NCBI RefSeq assembly: GCF_963678635.1
Contig: NC_087064.1
Coordinates: 37,395,716-37,459,715, forward strand
Length of the DNA stretch: 64,000 bases
Direction: 5' to 3'
Source of the DNA: Symsagittifera roscoffensis
Lineage: Eukaryota > Xenacoelomorpha > Acoela > Convolutidae
In this document: positions 1 through 11,320 of the stretch, piece by piece
How the letters are laid out: every line of letters begins with the position of its first letter
How positions within the stretch are numbered: the stretch's first letter is position 1
Program-made: the position numbers and the translations under genes
Notes under the pieces: model-generated
Seen by the model: the letters and a program-made list of their open reading frames with translations, nothing else
Told to the model about the DNA's origin: nothing
Database searches by the model: none

Positions 1-2592
1 TGAATTTCTGAAATAATTCTGTCCTTCAAATTTTAACTTAATCGAAATACTTCTTTGAAGTTTGGCGTCTGCCTGTTTGTAGGCGTTTTGATTTTTTTTT
101 GCTCTGAAAAAAATTGCATGGCAAATTGCTGTCGAATGAAAAAGTTTTTGTTCCGAGCATTTGAAAAATGGGGAGGAACTTCGTTTTCGGGTGTGTTTAA
201 GTTTTTTGTTTTCCACGTGAAATCAGGTACCACAAATAATTATCGGATTGATTCGAGTGATATATCATATTGAAGCCGTTTCAATTGTGATTCGAACGAC
301 ATAAAAATTTCAATTTTTGGTCTAATTTCGAACTAAAATGGTGTGAGCGTGTAGGCTTACAATAGCTTATTTGAGCTTACTTTAAGCCGTGAAAACTTAG
401 TTGTACTCAAATAAAAGTAGTTTTTGGAGTTTTTTAGCGCCAGTATGTAAACAGAAGTTAAAAATTTCTGCAAATTTTTTTTTATTTTAAATTTTTTTGA
501 ATGTTTTTTCGTTTTTCTAGTCAGTTTTCTTCAAAAACGGTCTTTCGTCTGGCCTATTTACTATGAATCATCTATGTCTAAGTTTTTTTAACGCTCAGAC
601 CTTTTTATCACACGATGCGGAAAAAACGACACGAAATGAAATTGTCCAAAAAGCGCAATATCCTGCAGCATTGCTCTTCTGTCGTTCAAACACAGTTTTG
701 AAAACTCGATTGCAGTTTTAACGGCATTTCACCGTCTCAAGGTCAGAATTATTTCTAAAATTTAACACGTTATCCGATAAGTTTGTTATAAGCTATAGAG
801 AGTTGCGAAAAGTTCAGACAGACAAAATTGATTACAAAGAGCAATTGTAACACTTTGACAAAGTTTCGCATGCAATTTTGTTTTTCAGACAATCTTGAGA
901 CATAATTTTGGACTGAAAAGTTAGGTTTTGCACGCAACATTTTTTCAAAATAGGTAAATTGTTCTTCTTAATTATATTTGTCCGTCCGAACTTTTTGCTA
1001 CTATAGTTAGTAGCAAAATGATCGGTCACACAGAATTAATTAAAATGAGCAATCAGTACTTTTCGACGTAATTTTTCATGCAAAATCTGAAGCCGAACAA
1101 CCTTGAATTTTTTGTTAGAATTGAAAAATGCAAGGTCTTCGTCTATCCAATACTGCGATGGAAATCCAGATTTTATTTTAAAACATTTAGCAGTTTCAAC
1201 AAAAGTGAAGATGATCAAATCATTAAAAAGTTAGAGACTAATCGCAGAAAAACATTAGCCACCCGATTATAATTTTCCTGTTTCAAGGTTTACTATTCGA
1301 CGCTTCGGATGCAAATGTCCGTGGTTATAGGTTTTGAGCTATAACTGTGCTTTATGAACTTAAGACGTTATGTTTATTTCAGTTTTAATTTCCGTTGATG
1401 TCTAGACAGTTGCGCGTTTTGATTAATTCTGTCTGTCCAATTTTTTACAACTATAATTATATGAAGTTGATTATACAATCAAATTTTCAAAACTGCAATG
1501 AAACTATCAAAAGAGCAAACCAAAAAGTTTGCGCTTTTACAGAGGTCAGTTTTTCCATAAAATGCCGACAAAAAGGCAAACTTCAAAAAAAAAAATTTCT
1601 TGTAAGTTTCAGAATTATTTCTAAAATTTAAGACTTTTGGTAAATTGTTAAAAGCTATAGACGTTCTTCAATGTTTAGGAGGGCTTGAGGAAATTGCCTG
1701 TTCGCAGCAAAAGTAGTTTCACTCAAATCAAAGAGGGGAAGTTCGTCTCGAAAAAGGTACTGCATTTAACTTCGAAGAGGGATCTGTTAAAGTTAATCAA
1801 AACACGTGTAAGCCATAACCAGTACAGTTGTGATGTTTCAGTTATCTGACAAGAGCGATGTTTATTTTTCAACTGAGCGCTCAATTACTTCCTCAGGTAT
1901 AACAATAACTAGCTCCCATAAAAGATTGGCTGACTGTGTCGGTGTTGTTTTACTGCTATGTTTTCAGAAATTATCCCGGAAAAATCAACAATAATTTGCA
2001 GTTATTTGCAAAACCAGTGGCGATTAAAGGTGAGTTAAGGAAATTGGTTCTAAAAAGAGGGAAAAAACCTTCCCTTTTCCTCGATTTTTTAGTTTCAAAC
2101 CATCGTAAGAGCTAAAGTTCAACATAGTTTGTACGATAAGAGAAACTGTTTTTTTTTGAACTAGCATATTTCTTTTCTCTTTTTCCTTGAGCAAGTGGGT
2201 ATATAATCAGGAACCAGAAATTTTCTAGCAAACAACTTAAAAATGTGTAAGAATAATTTCGGCTCAATTCTGTATCGGCGATTTCCAGACCTTTTGCTTT
2301 CTCATTCGGCTGATAGTATATTGGCTTAGCGGCCTCATTTTTAGTAGTTTGATGAGCAGAAAAAAAAATTTGAAAAACATTTTTCGGCAACGTGTGCTCT
2401 AGAATGGTCAGCTTTGTTACCGCTTTGTAACTTAAGTTTTGATGCTAAATCGTCTTCGTCTGATTATTTGTCAGTTAGTTTGTAGTGCTAGGTTTGTCTT
2501 GTATAGCAAAGGGTGGGAAGCTTCGCCATGTCTCACTGTTTATATTGGTAGTAAATTGAAACTTTCTTGAAAAGCGAAAACACTTAGTTAAG
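1..2592. other. AT-rich intergenic or intronic DNA, no gene seen
   Basis: I see no coding exon, RNA gene or clear repeat boundary here. Open frames are short (under about 95 codons) and lie in low-complexity A/T-rich sequence with no recognisable motif. Confidence 0.5.
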
Positions 2593-2977
2593 TTTGAAAA
2601 CAATTTATCCGATCTAGTACAAGTACATAGCGTTTTACCCCAATGATCTATACTTGGGAGTGCGGTCTGTATTTAGACAACCGCGTATTCAAACAGTGTA
2701 TTAACCAATCAGAATTGAGACAAAGAAAGATATGAAATTCATTTCTTCCTTGTCTCGATTCTGATTGGTTAATACAGTGCCTGAATACGCGGTTGTCTAA
2801 ATACTGCTACTTGGTAGGCAGTTTACTTTTCCTATTTTTATAAAAGATTTAATAGACGCAAGCGCACACCTTGAAATTCACGGTTTTGCTGATGATTTTA
2901 AACTCATTGCTTTAAATGCAGTCGACTTAGCTCGAGAACTAATAAAGTGGTCTCTTGAAATTTCTATGGCAAAAATT
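2593..2977 (+). pseudogene. LINE reverse transcriptase fragment, interrupted
   Basis: The translation carries hallmarks of a non-LTR (CR1/Jockey-like) reverse transcriptase. The stretch before the loop reads VLPQ, a stop, then SILG at about 2630-2657 (family form PQGS.LGP). It resumes after a 150-bp MITE as FPIFIKDL, then the catalytic block FADDFKLIA at about 2880-2910, and a WSLE..M segment at 2950-2970. Removing the MITE and one copy of its target duplication restores one frame across SILG-RQFTFPIFIKDL. A stop replaces the glycine of PQGS, and 2978-4162 is a second block of MITEs that cuts the thumb region. Sequence just after 4163 may be the continuation (MRKLSNT resembles the segment after the WS motif). 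This is a dead relic. Confidence 0.75.
2658..2807. mobile_element. Foldback MITE, family 1, copy 1
   Basis: The inverted ends read GTATTTAGACAACCGCGTAT and its complement, with an inner CCAATCAGAATTGAGAC/GTCTCGATTCTGATTGG inverted pair. It is flanked by TACTTGG at 2651-2657 and 2808-2814, a target-site duplication inside the reverse-transcriptase relic. Related copies lie at 43007-43196 and 46534-46754. There is no coding capacity. Confidence 0.85.
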
Positions 2978-3603
2978 GGGGACCGACCTTTTACCAGACC
3001 GACCTTTTACCAGAAAAGTTAAAACATGTACCTTTTACCAGACTCGATAAACAAATTTGATTGACAGATGTATTGACGCCGTTTAGTTTGGTTAAAGACA
3101 ATGCTTATACGGTTTTCTCAGCAAACTTCTGTTTTTTCTAACCGCTTCCTTTTTGAATCTTCCACTAACTTAAGTTGGGGAGGGTTCTCATACTTGAAAG
3201 ACCGAATGCTTGAAAAATTTCAGCCAATCAAAATTGCTAAGCGTTTCTATTGGCTAAATGTCTTTCTCACAAAATCGAAGTCAATATTAACAGAAAATGT
3301 TTTAAATCAGTAGAAAATAATCAAAAATATTCAGATAAACATCAATATTTATGAGTTCAAGTTCATAAGAACTTTTTATTCTTGAAAACGCATCTGTTTA
3401 TTATCTAATCGGTCAGTATTAACACTATTGGCCTGGATTTATTTTCTTACTTCGAGATTTTTACGATTTACTTTGGGATTTTGAATACTCAATTCTGATT
3501 GGCTGAAAGTAAGCTATAATAAATTTCAAGCATGAGGGACGCCACCACTTCAGTTTATCTTAATTGAATTATTGCATTGTGGTCTGGTAAAAGACCTAGC
3601 CCC
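2978..3603 (-). mobile_element. MITE family 2, long copy A
   Basis: It starts GGGGACCGACCTTTTACCAG and ends CTGGTAAAAGACCTAGCCCC, so the ends are inverted repeats built from repeated CTTTTACCAGACCGAC modules. It is 626 bp, against about 245-263 bp for copies B and C, because it retains about 380 bp of internal sequence. It is inverted relative to B and C. No transposase frame is visible. Confidence 0.8.
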
Positions 3604-3651
3604 GCAACAATTACAGGGAAATGCAATTTGCTAAACCTAAGTAGAAACTTA

Positions 3652-3896
3652 GGGGCTAGGTTTTATTACCAGACCGACCTTTTGCCAGACCACAATGTAA
3701 TAATTCAATTAAGATAAATTTAAATAAGTGGAAGATTCAAAAAGGAAGCGGTTACAGCAAACAAAACTTTGATGAGAAACCGTGAAATCATTCTTTAACC
3801 AGACTAAACGGCGTCATTACATCTGTCAATCAAATTTATTTATCGAGTCTGGTAAAAGGTCCATGTTTTAACTTTTCTGGTAAAAGGTCGGTCCCC
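3652..3896 (+). mobile_element. MITE family 2, short copy B
   Basis: It runs from GGGGCTAGGTTTTATTACCA to GGTAAAAGGTCGGTCCCC. The interior matches the ends of copy A (the AAGTGGAAGATTCAAAAAGG and AAACGGCGTCA blocks) with the middle deleted. The spacer to copy C is only 3 bases. Confidence 0.8.
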
Positions 3897-3899
3897 AGA

Positions 3900-4162
3900 G
3901 GGGCTAGGTCTTTTACCAGACCGACCTTTTACCAGACCACAATGCATTATTTCAATTGAGATAATTTTAAGTTAGTGGAAGATTGAAAAAGGAAGTGGTT
4001 AGAACAAACAAAACTTAGCTGAGAAAACCGTGAAATCATTGTCTTTAACCAGACTAAACGGCGTCAATACATCTGTCAATCAAATTTGTTTGTCGAGTCT
4101 GGTAAAAGGTCCATTTTATAATTTTTCTGGTAAAAGGTCGGTCTGGTAAAAGGTCGGTCCCC
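3900..4162 (+). mobile_element. MITE family 2, short copy C
   Basis: It starts GGGGCTAGGTCTTTTACCAG and ends with two CTGGTAAAAGGTCGGTC modules and CCCC. It is head-to-tail with copy B and belongs to the same internal-deletion subfamily. With A and B it forms a 1.2-kb cluster in the reverse-transcriptase relic. Confidence 0.8.
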
Positions 4163-5169
4163 GTTCAAACCTGTAACGATGAGAAAACTTAGCAACACTT
4201 TAGAGTCAAACACGTGGTCAAAAATTACAGACTTAATAAAACGGATGAAAGTTTTTTGCATAGAACTAAAATATTATACAGCATTGTCATCAAACACTAC
4301 AAAAAATACGGAACTCAACTTGTTAAAAATCGATTTGCCAACTTTACTAGGATTACATAATCAGCAAGTTCAATTATCTAAACAGATGTACGTGGGCAAT
4401 TGCCTGCAAGTGCATCCATTGTAGTAATCGGATAAATTTAAAGCAATTGCATTCATTGTATCAATTAGAGAAACTTGTAATTCAAACTTGAGTTTAATGT
4501 ATAAATATTTGGATTCACAAACCATTGGAGATTGTATCTTCTCAATAGTCTCTACTACTAACAACAGCGATTTTTTAAAATTTCCTCTTTTTTCGGCTCT
4601 AGTGGTTTCGGCTTAAATAATGCCGGCGCAGTCGTCTCTTATTGTGTCGTTTTAAAGGCTAAAACAGGTGTGCGCGTGTGTGTGCGTGTGCGTGCAGGGA
4701 TGTGCAATGACTTATTGTATGAACATTTTTTTGCTTTTTCTATACAGATTGTTTTGATCTTGCCAATTTATTGAATAGCTAGTGTCTGAAAAGTTTCATG
4801 TTTCTTTTGGACTGGTCAGGTCAATAAACCAAGGTCTTTGCAAGTTGTATATTGAAAAAATCGAGAGGTGAAAGACCAGTGGAAATCATTTAATAAACAC
4901 CCATTGGCAAAAGTACAACACAGCATAAAAGATCAAGATTCCCCGTCAAGCAGTCAATCTAAGAATAGACGTTCGGGTATCAGCAAAATGCTCAAAACAT
5001 TTGTTGTGGACCTGGAAGGAGCTTAAATCATTTTCATTTGTTGAGAGTGAGCTAACCCAAAACTTACCAAATTGGAACAGATAATCTACGAAAATAAATC
5101 CCTCTGAGACCACTGCTAATGGGTGTTGCTCGTTGGTATGACGCTGGTCAAACCTTTGGTATCTTGGTG
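4163..5169. other. No gene recognised; TG-rich simple repeat at 4668-4697
   Basis: Apart from a possible short continuation of the LINE relic just after 4163 I see no coding signal. A (TG)n-type run with CG interruptions occupies 4668-4697. Confidence 0.45.
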
Positions 5170-5177
5170 CTTGGAAC

Positions 5178-6954
5178 GGGGGCGTTCAACAGTGCCGAAG
5201 TACAACAGTGCCGAAAAAGGCGGGAAAATGTCAGAATAATTTACACGCATTTTCTAAAGAGCGGGAAATTACTGACGCGAATTATCAAAGAAAATCACTC
5301 CAATTTTGGCGCCAATATGTCTGCAACTGTAAATTAAACAATTATTTTGGTGCCAAAACGTGTAAGCTGCAAATTTTCTTGCTCAAAATCTTAAAGTTTT
5401 ACTTAAGATTGTAAGCGAGCGCTGTTTAATTTTTGATTGCCGCACTTAATATGTTGAAATTTGGGTGACGTCCCATTTATACCAACGGTCATTTGTACCA
5501 AAATGAAAAATCGGTCCCATTTTTACCAAAATTATTCAACTCGATTTCTGATTGGTCGAATTATGAGCCAACGAATTATTACATTAATTTTCTAGAAAGA
5601 AAGAAAGAAAGAAAGAATTAATTTCTCAATGTTACTAGAAAATTCATATCATATTCCGCATAAATACATCATTATCGAAGAGGGGACAGCTAACGATCCC
5701 ATAAGGGATACTAAATGCTGCCCCAAAAATATTAGAAACATGAATGATGTAGTTAGTTGGGTTTCAAATTATTATGAAATCTAGTGCATAAATTCTACAT
5801 ATTTGCAAAAATAGAACGAACAAAAAAGGTGAAATATAAAATCATACATTAGAAGGTCTAAAGGCCTACTCAGAAATGGCATGATTTATCTCCGTTTTAA
5901 GTAACACACAACATAACACGCAAATGTTAATGAACTGATTATAATATTTACCTAAAAAAAATACAAGTTTTTTCCTTTCATTTTAAGCCTTGGCATGAAT
6001 ATGAAATTTCTAAGTGATTTTTAGGAAAAACGAAAAAATTGGGCATAGGTTCCCCCTCAAGCGGGCCATTTCGGCCCATTTTGGAAAAAAATTATGTTTT
6101 TTTTTTTTTTTTTTTTTTAGTTCTTAATGGATGCGCCACTTTTCCGAGACTTTTATTCAGTAATCTAAACTCACAAAGAGTCCGTCGTACTAGGTTTTCC
6201 GGGGATTATGTCAAAAAAAATCTCGGGTCCGTGGAGCAGCCATGCTATTTTAATAATTCCTATTATTAAATCTATTTTCCATCTATCCATCATATGCAAA
6301 AAAATATATCTTTTAGGAATAATTCAATTTAATTCTGGCAAAAGATAAATTTGATGAGTTCTTCGTTGCTTAGAATGAACAGATCTCTAATTCGGTGAGC
6401 CACGCTTTGAATTTTTGGCTGTGAAAAATTAGTGATTTCATTGGGCATTAAAAAGTTCTGTTTAAGTAAATTGTAAAGTTTCGTTCCCCTGTAACTTATC
6501 GACATTCTCTGCATTTTGGTTTTTAAATAAGGAATTTTCATCAACTCTGAATTGGCTTCAAACAGAAGAAAACTAAACAGCAGAATAGTGACCGCCACAG
6601 TCGCGCCAACGTGTTGCGAGCTTGCCAACAGAGGGTAGGACTCTATACGAAAATTAGAGCCGGTTATCGCCGCAAAGCGGCTACGCGCGCGTAGCGCGCC
6701 CACCGGCGACCTTAAACCAAGAGCTTAAAGTAGTCGGCTTAATAGTCTTAGGCCAATTGAATTTTTTTGGTACTAACGCAATTTATTTTTTATTTTGGTA
6801 CAAATGGGACTGATTTATCATTTTAATACTTGTGAATACCCACCGAAATTTGTTCAAATTTTCGGCACTGTTGAACAAAGTTTTCATTTTCGGCACTGTT
6901 GAACAAAGTTTTTATTTTCGACACTGTTGTACTTCGGCACTGTTGTACTGCCCC
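5178..6954. mobile_element. Non-autonomous hAT-like DNA transposon with 8-bp TSD
   Basis: The left end reads GGGGGCGTTCAACAGTGCCG and the right end is its near inverse (GTACTTCGGCACTGTTGTAC then TGCCCC). The motif CGGCACTGTTG(A/T)AC is repeated two to four times near each end. It is flanked by CTTGGAAC at 5170-5177 and 6955-6962, an 8-bp target duplication typical of the hAT superfamily. Inside, a second pair of inverted ends (GTCCCATTTATACC at 5473 and TTTTGGTACAAATGGGAC near 6795-6812) suggests a nested element. No transposase is recognisable. An (AAAG)n run lies at 5597-5617 and a poly-T run at 6097-6118. Confidence 0.8.
6329..6535 (-). pseudogene. Possible LINE ORF2 C-terminal fragment
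   Basis: The minus-strand frame contains KTKMQRMSISYRGTKLYNLL. This resembles the block near the C-terminus of many non-LTR ORF2 proteins (a basic stretch, then Y.G..L(W/Y)N.L). The frame is open upstream to 6703 but that part is uninformative. It lies inside the hAT-like element, so it would be a captured or pre-existing fragment. A chance match is possible. Confidence 0.35.
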
Positions 6955-6962
6955 CTTGGAAC

Positions 6963-8600
6963 TGAAACCGGTAATTCAAGAACAGTCCTTGTTGGAAGGT
7001 TCACTGATTCATCGTTAACTGAGGCCAGGCGAGGGTTTGTCAAGTGAAACGCTGCACAAGTATTTGCTAACTTCTTCGATGTTTCGATGGACCCGGATAT
7101 TTCTAACTGAGTAGCCCTTGCCTACGGTTTAAGAGAACCGCTTGTGTGTACCTGGCACTGAAGCGATTCTTGAATGATCAACCATCTTTTTTTTATCTTT
7201 CTCTTATTTACACTGCCGGAAAACCGCATCGATGATTATTTTGTCTGCATTGGAATCTTAAAAGATTGTTAAGCCAAATGCATGTTATGCAATGGAACAG
7301 TTCTTGGCGAAGAACATTATTTTTTGCTTGAAATAACGTTGCCGAACAGTATCTTCAAAATATGTCGGAGGCAGGTCGCTAGCATCTAGATCGTGTAACA
7401 TTGGACGTCTGTGATCGTCTAGTAAAAAATGTCCCTCGATCATCAAAGAACTGATCAATGACAAATGTGATTTTCTTGAAAAAATTATCAGGGAGGGCAG
7501 ACAAAGGTCCAAAGTCTAACAACCGATGTCGAGGAAATAAAAGAAAACAGATGGAAAACGATTCAGTATTTCAAAGAGATAACAAACAAGGGCATGCAGA
7601 GAAGCAGCCCATTTTCAGTGAATGATAATACGGAATTCTGATAAGAATATGATAAGACCAGGAACTACAGTGATGCATCAACGTCAGATGAAACTGGAAA
7701 AATAGGCGAAATTCTCGGCGAACCAAAGCAGCCAAGAATGAATTAAGTTAAACAAGGAACTGAGCGGCCCTGCAATGGTTTCTCGGCTACTGAGAAGCTA
7801 ACAGCCCAGGTGACATTCAAAATTCGGAGAAAGTATTACTAAAGTAACCTGTCAAAAACTCATTGACGATTGCAATCTTAAAGCAACGAATCCCATAGCA
7901 GTTCTACTGCTATCGAAGAGAAACCCACGAGTTGACGCTCGTTTTCACGGTGTACCAGTGATATACCAAGAAAGTTATCTACCGACTGTTCAGACATAAT
8001 AAAGATGCGAAAGCATGGTTGAAAACTTCAAAGAAAGATTGGCGTCTCGGCAGACAATGCAATTTGTCAACTGTTATCTGTAGAATGCCAAAGCTCTCCG
8101 AAAAAGCTTTCGCATGCACGAACCCTCCTTGGATCATTTGCTCTTAATTTTTATTTTTCACCGAGACACGGAGTTTAGATGAAGAGATTGATGAATCCGT
8201 TCTAATTGGCCCTTCTCAAAAAAAGGTATAGATTCATCAGCGCTAATATGAACGATAGAAGAGTTGTATTGCTTCTGATCGGAAGTGGGATACTTAGATC
8301 ACGAAGTATCAAATAACCAAGATCGAGAGAAGTGAAAAGGACAGCTTAGAATGTCTCTTGGAAAGCAGATAACCGATTATCATTTGCTTTCATTATCGGC
8401 CTCGGTCGGCTTCTTTTGTGGCTTTGGAGTTTTTTTAAAATATATAATACCGCATCATCGCTCTTGCTGTGAAAGAATTATCTTTCTTGGATTGTAACTT
8501 TCATTTTCACGATTCTTATGACTATAAAACACCGAAGTTCATCGATGCCCTTCTGGAGACAGCAATTGAACAGATGGGTTCTTTTCCCACTTGTTGCAAG
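6963..8600. other. No gene recognised
   Basis: Base composition is more balanced than in the flanks and short frames exist, but none extends or matches a family I know. It may be decayed LINE sequence upstream of the relics at 8.9-10.7 kb. That is inference from position only. Confidence 0.35.
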
Positions 8601-8800
8601 NNNNNNNNNNNNNNNNNNNNNNNNNNNNNNNNNNNNNNNNNNNNNNNNNNNNNNNNNNNNNNNNNNNNNNNNNNNNNNNNNNNNNNNNNNNNNNNNNNNN
8701 NNNNNNNNNNNNNNNNNNNNNNNNNNNNNNNNNNNNNNNNNNNNNNNNNNNNNNNNNNNNNNNNNNNNNNNNNNNNNNNNNNNNNNNNNNNNNNNNNNNN
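8601..8800. other. Assembly gap (200 N)
   Basis: Exactly 200 undetermined bases. The round number suggests a scaffolding gap of unknown true length. Reading frames that appear to cross it are meaningless. Confidence 0.95.
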
Positions 8801-8929
8801 AAACTCATTATCGTTGTGCTCGCTTCGGAAATTCAACCGAAGACTGCATGCTTCTATGAATGCAAGACTTAGTTTTTTCTTGAAAAGTATCTGCCTGTCA
8901 AACATCCCGTTGTGGCGTGTACTAGTTTC

Positions 8930-9640
8930 GGTGATGTGTCTCAAATTGAACGGGAACACTTGAGCATGCTGATTGAAAAGAATTCGACATCGGCAGATGT
9001 TTATTTTGACTTGAAAACATTCAAATCTGTCTATCGTATTTTTTGCAGATGCTATTCTGAAATGTTCGAATAATTCAATTATAACAGGCGAAGCTCCAGA
9101 CTTTCGAAGATTGGCCAGGCATTCTCCCAGATTAAGTAGGCAGAAAAACTTGCAACTAAAGCTTTGATAAATAATCTCCTAGTAGTTGTCTGTTAGACTC
9201 AAACTAGTCTGCTTATTTATTCAACCGTTTATTTGAAACAGCTTTCCTGAAAGTCTCTTCTGATATAGCTGCAACGATGGATATAGAAAAAACTGCTCCA
9301 TAAAAAGTGTCTTCAGTACTTTGCATCATGGTGCTCTGCTTTCATTTTTCAACATAGGTTGGGACAAGGTAGAACGCACTCACCTGGTTTCACATAAAGG
9401 TGACCGACGAAACTAACTAAAGGTGACCGATGAGACATGTGATATGTGAGAATGACAAATCGACAATAGAAAAAGGGGTAAGTGTGGATTTTAGCATGCT
9501 CCTGAGACTTCTTTGTCTCGTTGTTGGCGTTTTACTGAGAGAAATGAATGTGCCATACCTTAAGTGTGCAGACCACATCCAATAGCAGATTTTCTTCATT
9601 GGATTTTCAAGGCACGATGCTTGTGTTCTGATAGAGCTTC
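8930..9640 (+). pseudogene. LINE reverse transcriptase relic, copy 1 of a pair
   Basis: From 9208 the translation SAYLFNRLFETAFLKVSSDI then AATMDIEKTA matches the conserved non-LTR RT segment of the form QSAYR..HSTETALLKV..DI. Further on, a VTDET...CADH stretch corresponds in order to that of copy 2 but is broken by stops. The same block recurs about 860 bp downstream, beginning at the shared text CAAATTGAACGGGAACA (8941) versus CAAATTAAACGGGATCA (9802). It has many frameshifts and is not functional. Confidence 0.7.
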
Positions 9641-9794
9641 TAAAAAAAACGCTGCTTTTTTCTGCAAAGTTTATACCGCTAGTGACTTCAAGCTGTCATA
9701 CAAAAGCACGTGATCAAATGGCAACACATTTAGGGTTGGACTGCATGCTGAACGAAAGACTTGAAGTGTTGTTGTTTCTGAATAATTAACGCGC

Positions 9795-10743
9795 GTGAAA
9801 GCAAATTAAACGGGATCATTTGGACATGCTAGGTGAAAATATCTCGACATCGGCAGAGGTTTAAATTGACTTGAAAGCATTCACAATGGTCTCTTTTTTG
9901 CTGATGCTATAAACTCGAAAAGTTTACTTAACGGCAAGTGTCCAAAACCGCTGAAGATTCGCCAGAAATCCTTCTTGCTCAAGAAGGCATCCTAGAGGGT
10001 GATAATTTCAATCAATTTTGAAAATTTCCGAACGTCTCTAGAAAATCTTGCAGCTAAAGCTTCAAATTATGGTATTTGTATGTTAGCCTCAAACCAGTCT
10101 GCTTATTTATCAACCCATTAACTGACTGAAACAGCCATCCTAAAAATTTCGTCGCTATTTTCAATTAATAAAGCTTAGGATACTCAACATCACATTTCTC
10201 TACTTTCAATTTAGCAAAATATTTTGAGCTGAAGGGAAAGCACTCACTGGTTTCACAAAAATTTGACTGACAGAACTGATATAGTGGTATGTGAGGGCGA
10301 CAAATGGCCCACTCGAAAATTGAACAGAGGCTTGCCAGTAGGCGCGGTACTGAGACCTTTTCTGTTAATTGTTGATTTTCTCGTTGGTGGGGATGTACTG
10401 AGAAAGTACACAATGCGATACCACAAGTATGCTGACCACAGCCACTTGTAAGTTTTTTTAATCGCTCTTTGTGGCTCTCGCGTTGATAATAGAGAAAGTT
10501 GTCTCTCAAATGAAAGACGTGTTCGGGTATTTAGAGCTAGCCGCTAATCAGATTTATCAACTTCAGAATGCAGCTGCTCATTTTGTTTTCTGTTTGGACT
10601 ATAGAAGTCATTTAATTCTGGTTCTAACCGAGCTACATATTCTACCGATTAAACGGCGAAAAAAATTCGAAATAGCAACGGTTGTTTTCCAATTTTTGCG
10701 TGATTATTTTGTTGGCCCTGTTGCGTTATGGAGGAAACGGTGA
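9795..10743 (+). pseudogene. LINE (CR1/Jockey-like) reverse transcriptase relic, copy 2
   Basis: 10263-10451 reads through the RT core: LTDRTDIVV, GDKWPTRKLNRGLPVGAVLRP (family form RGVPQGSVLGP) and KYADHSHL (the YADD box with the second D changed to H). 10471-10743 is the C-terminal region, with NQIYQLQNAAAHFVF then LTELHILPIKRRKKFEIAT, a hallmark of CR1-type elements (LQ..QNAAARLV ... LHWLPI..RI.FKI). The loss of the second catalytic Asp, the Q-to-V change in the PQG box and the frame breaks make it inactive. Confidence 0.85.
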
Positions 10744-11198
10744 GTCGGTACTCCAAGAAAGGAAGAACGAAATATATCCTGGAAACCCTTTTTTCTGCTG
10801 CTATCGTTTGAATAAAAAATTCTGAAGGTATTCGATGCGCGAAGTCTTTAGAAGTTCCTTAGCGCAATCTGAAGACTATCTTTTTGTAATTAATTGTACC
10901 AATTAGTAAATTTTGTAGCTTTTTAAATAAAAGTGTAGTATATTCTTATTCATGAAAGCAATGGAGTAAGATGAATTTTGATGAATTAAGATTTTCTGAC
11001 AATTTACAATCTTTGAGTTCAATAACTGATTGCGATTTTCAATCAACTGTTGTTCCATCGACAATTTAAATTTTGAACAAGTAGTTTGAATTATTTATTG
11101 CAAAGCCGATGTGTGCGTGCTTCAGCGTGAATTTTCTCTTTTCAAAACTCAGTTACTGTCATTTTTCTTGGCACTATTTTTTCATAACGCATTTTCAG
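10744..11198. other. No gene recognised
   Basis: AT-rich sequence following the LINE C-terminus. It may include the LINE 3' untranslated tail, but no tail repeat or TSD is clear. Confidence 0.4.
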
Positions 11199-11320
11199 CT
11201 CAAGCGTCTCCCCAAGAGTTTTGGACTTGCCTGTGGCGCAGAGTTGACGTCGATGACTGGGACTACAAATTTTCAGTTTTCGGAGTCCAAACAGTACCTG
11301 TTCTTTTTGTGAATGGAAAA
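11199..11320 (+). CDS. Candidate internal exon, thioredoxin-like
   Basis: A pyrimidine-rich acceptor (ATTTTCAG, ending 11198) precedes a GC-balanced open stretch. It includes RRVDVDDWDYKFSVFGVQ then TVPVLFVNGK, followed by a GT at 11321. The pattern VDVDD...FGVQ.VP..F.NGK resembles the second half of a thioredoxin fold, where the residue before the conserved cis-proline is often T or V. The CxxC-bearing exon is not visible upstream and a second frame is also open across the same bases. No partner exon was found, so this may be an orphan or a false positive. Confidence 0.3.

Noticed and set aside
4179-4424. 81-codon frame as a gene
   Set aside because: Only its first residues resemble the continuation of the interrupted reverse transcriptase. 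The rest has no coding signal.
8469-8963. Long open frames on both strands across 8.5-8.96 kb
   Set aside because: They cross the 200-N gap, so their length is artificial. The flanking parts match nothing.
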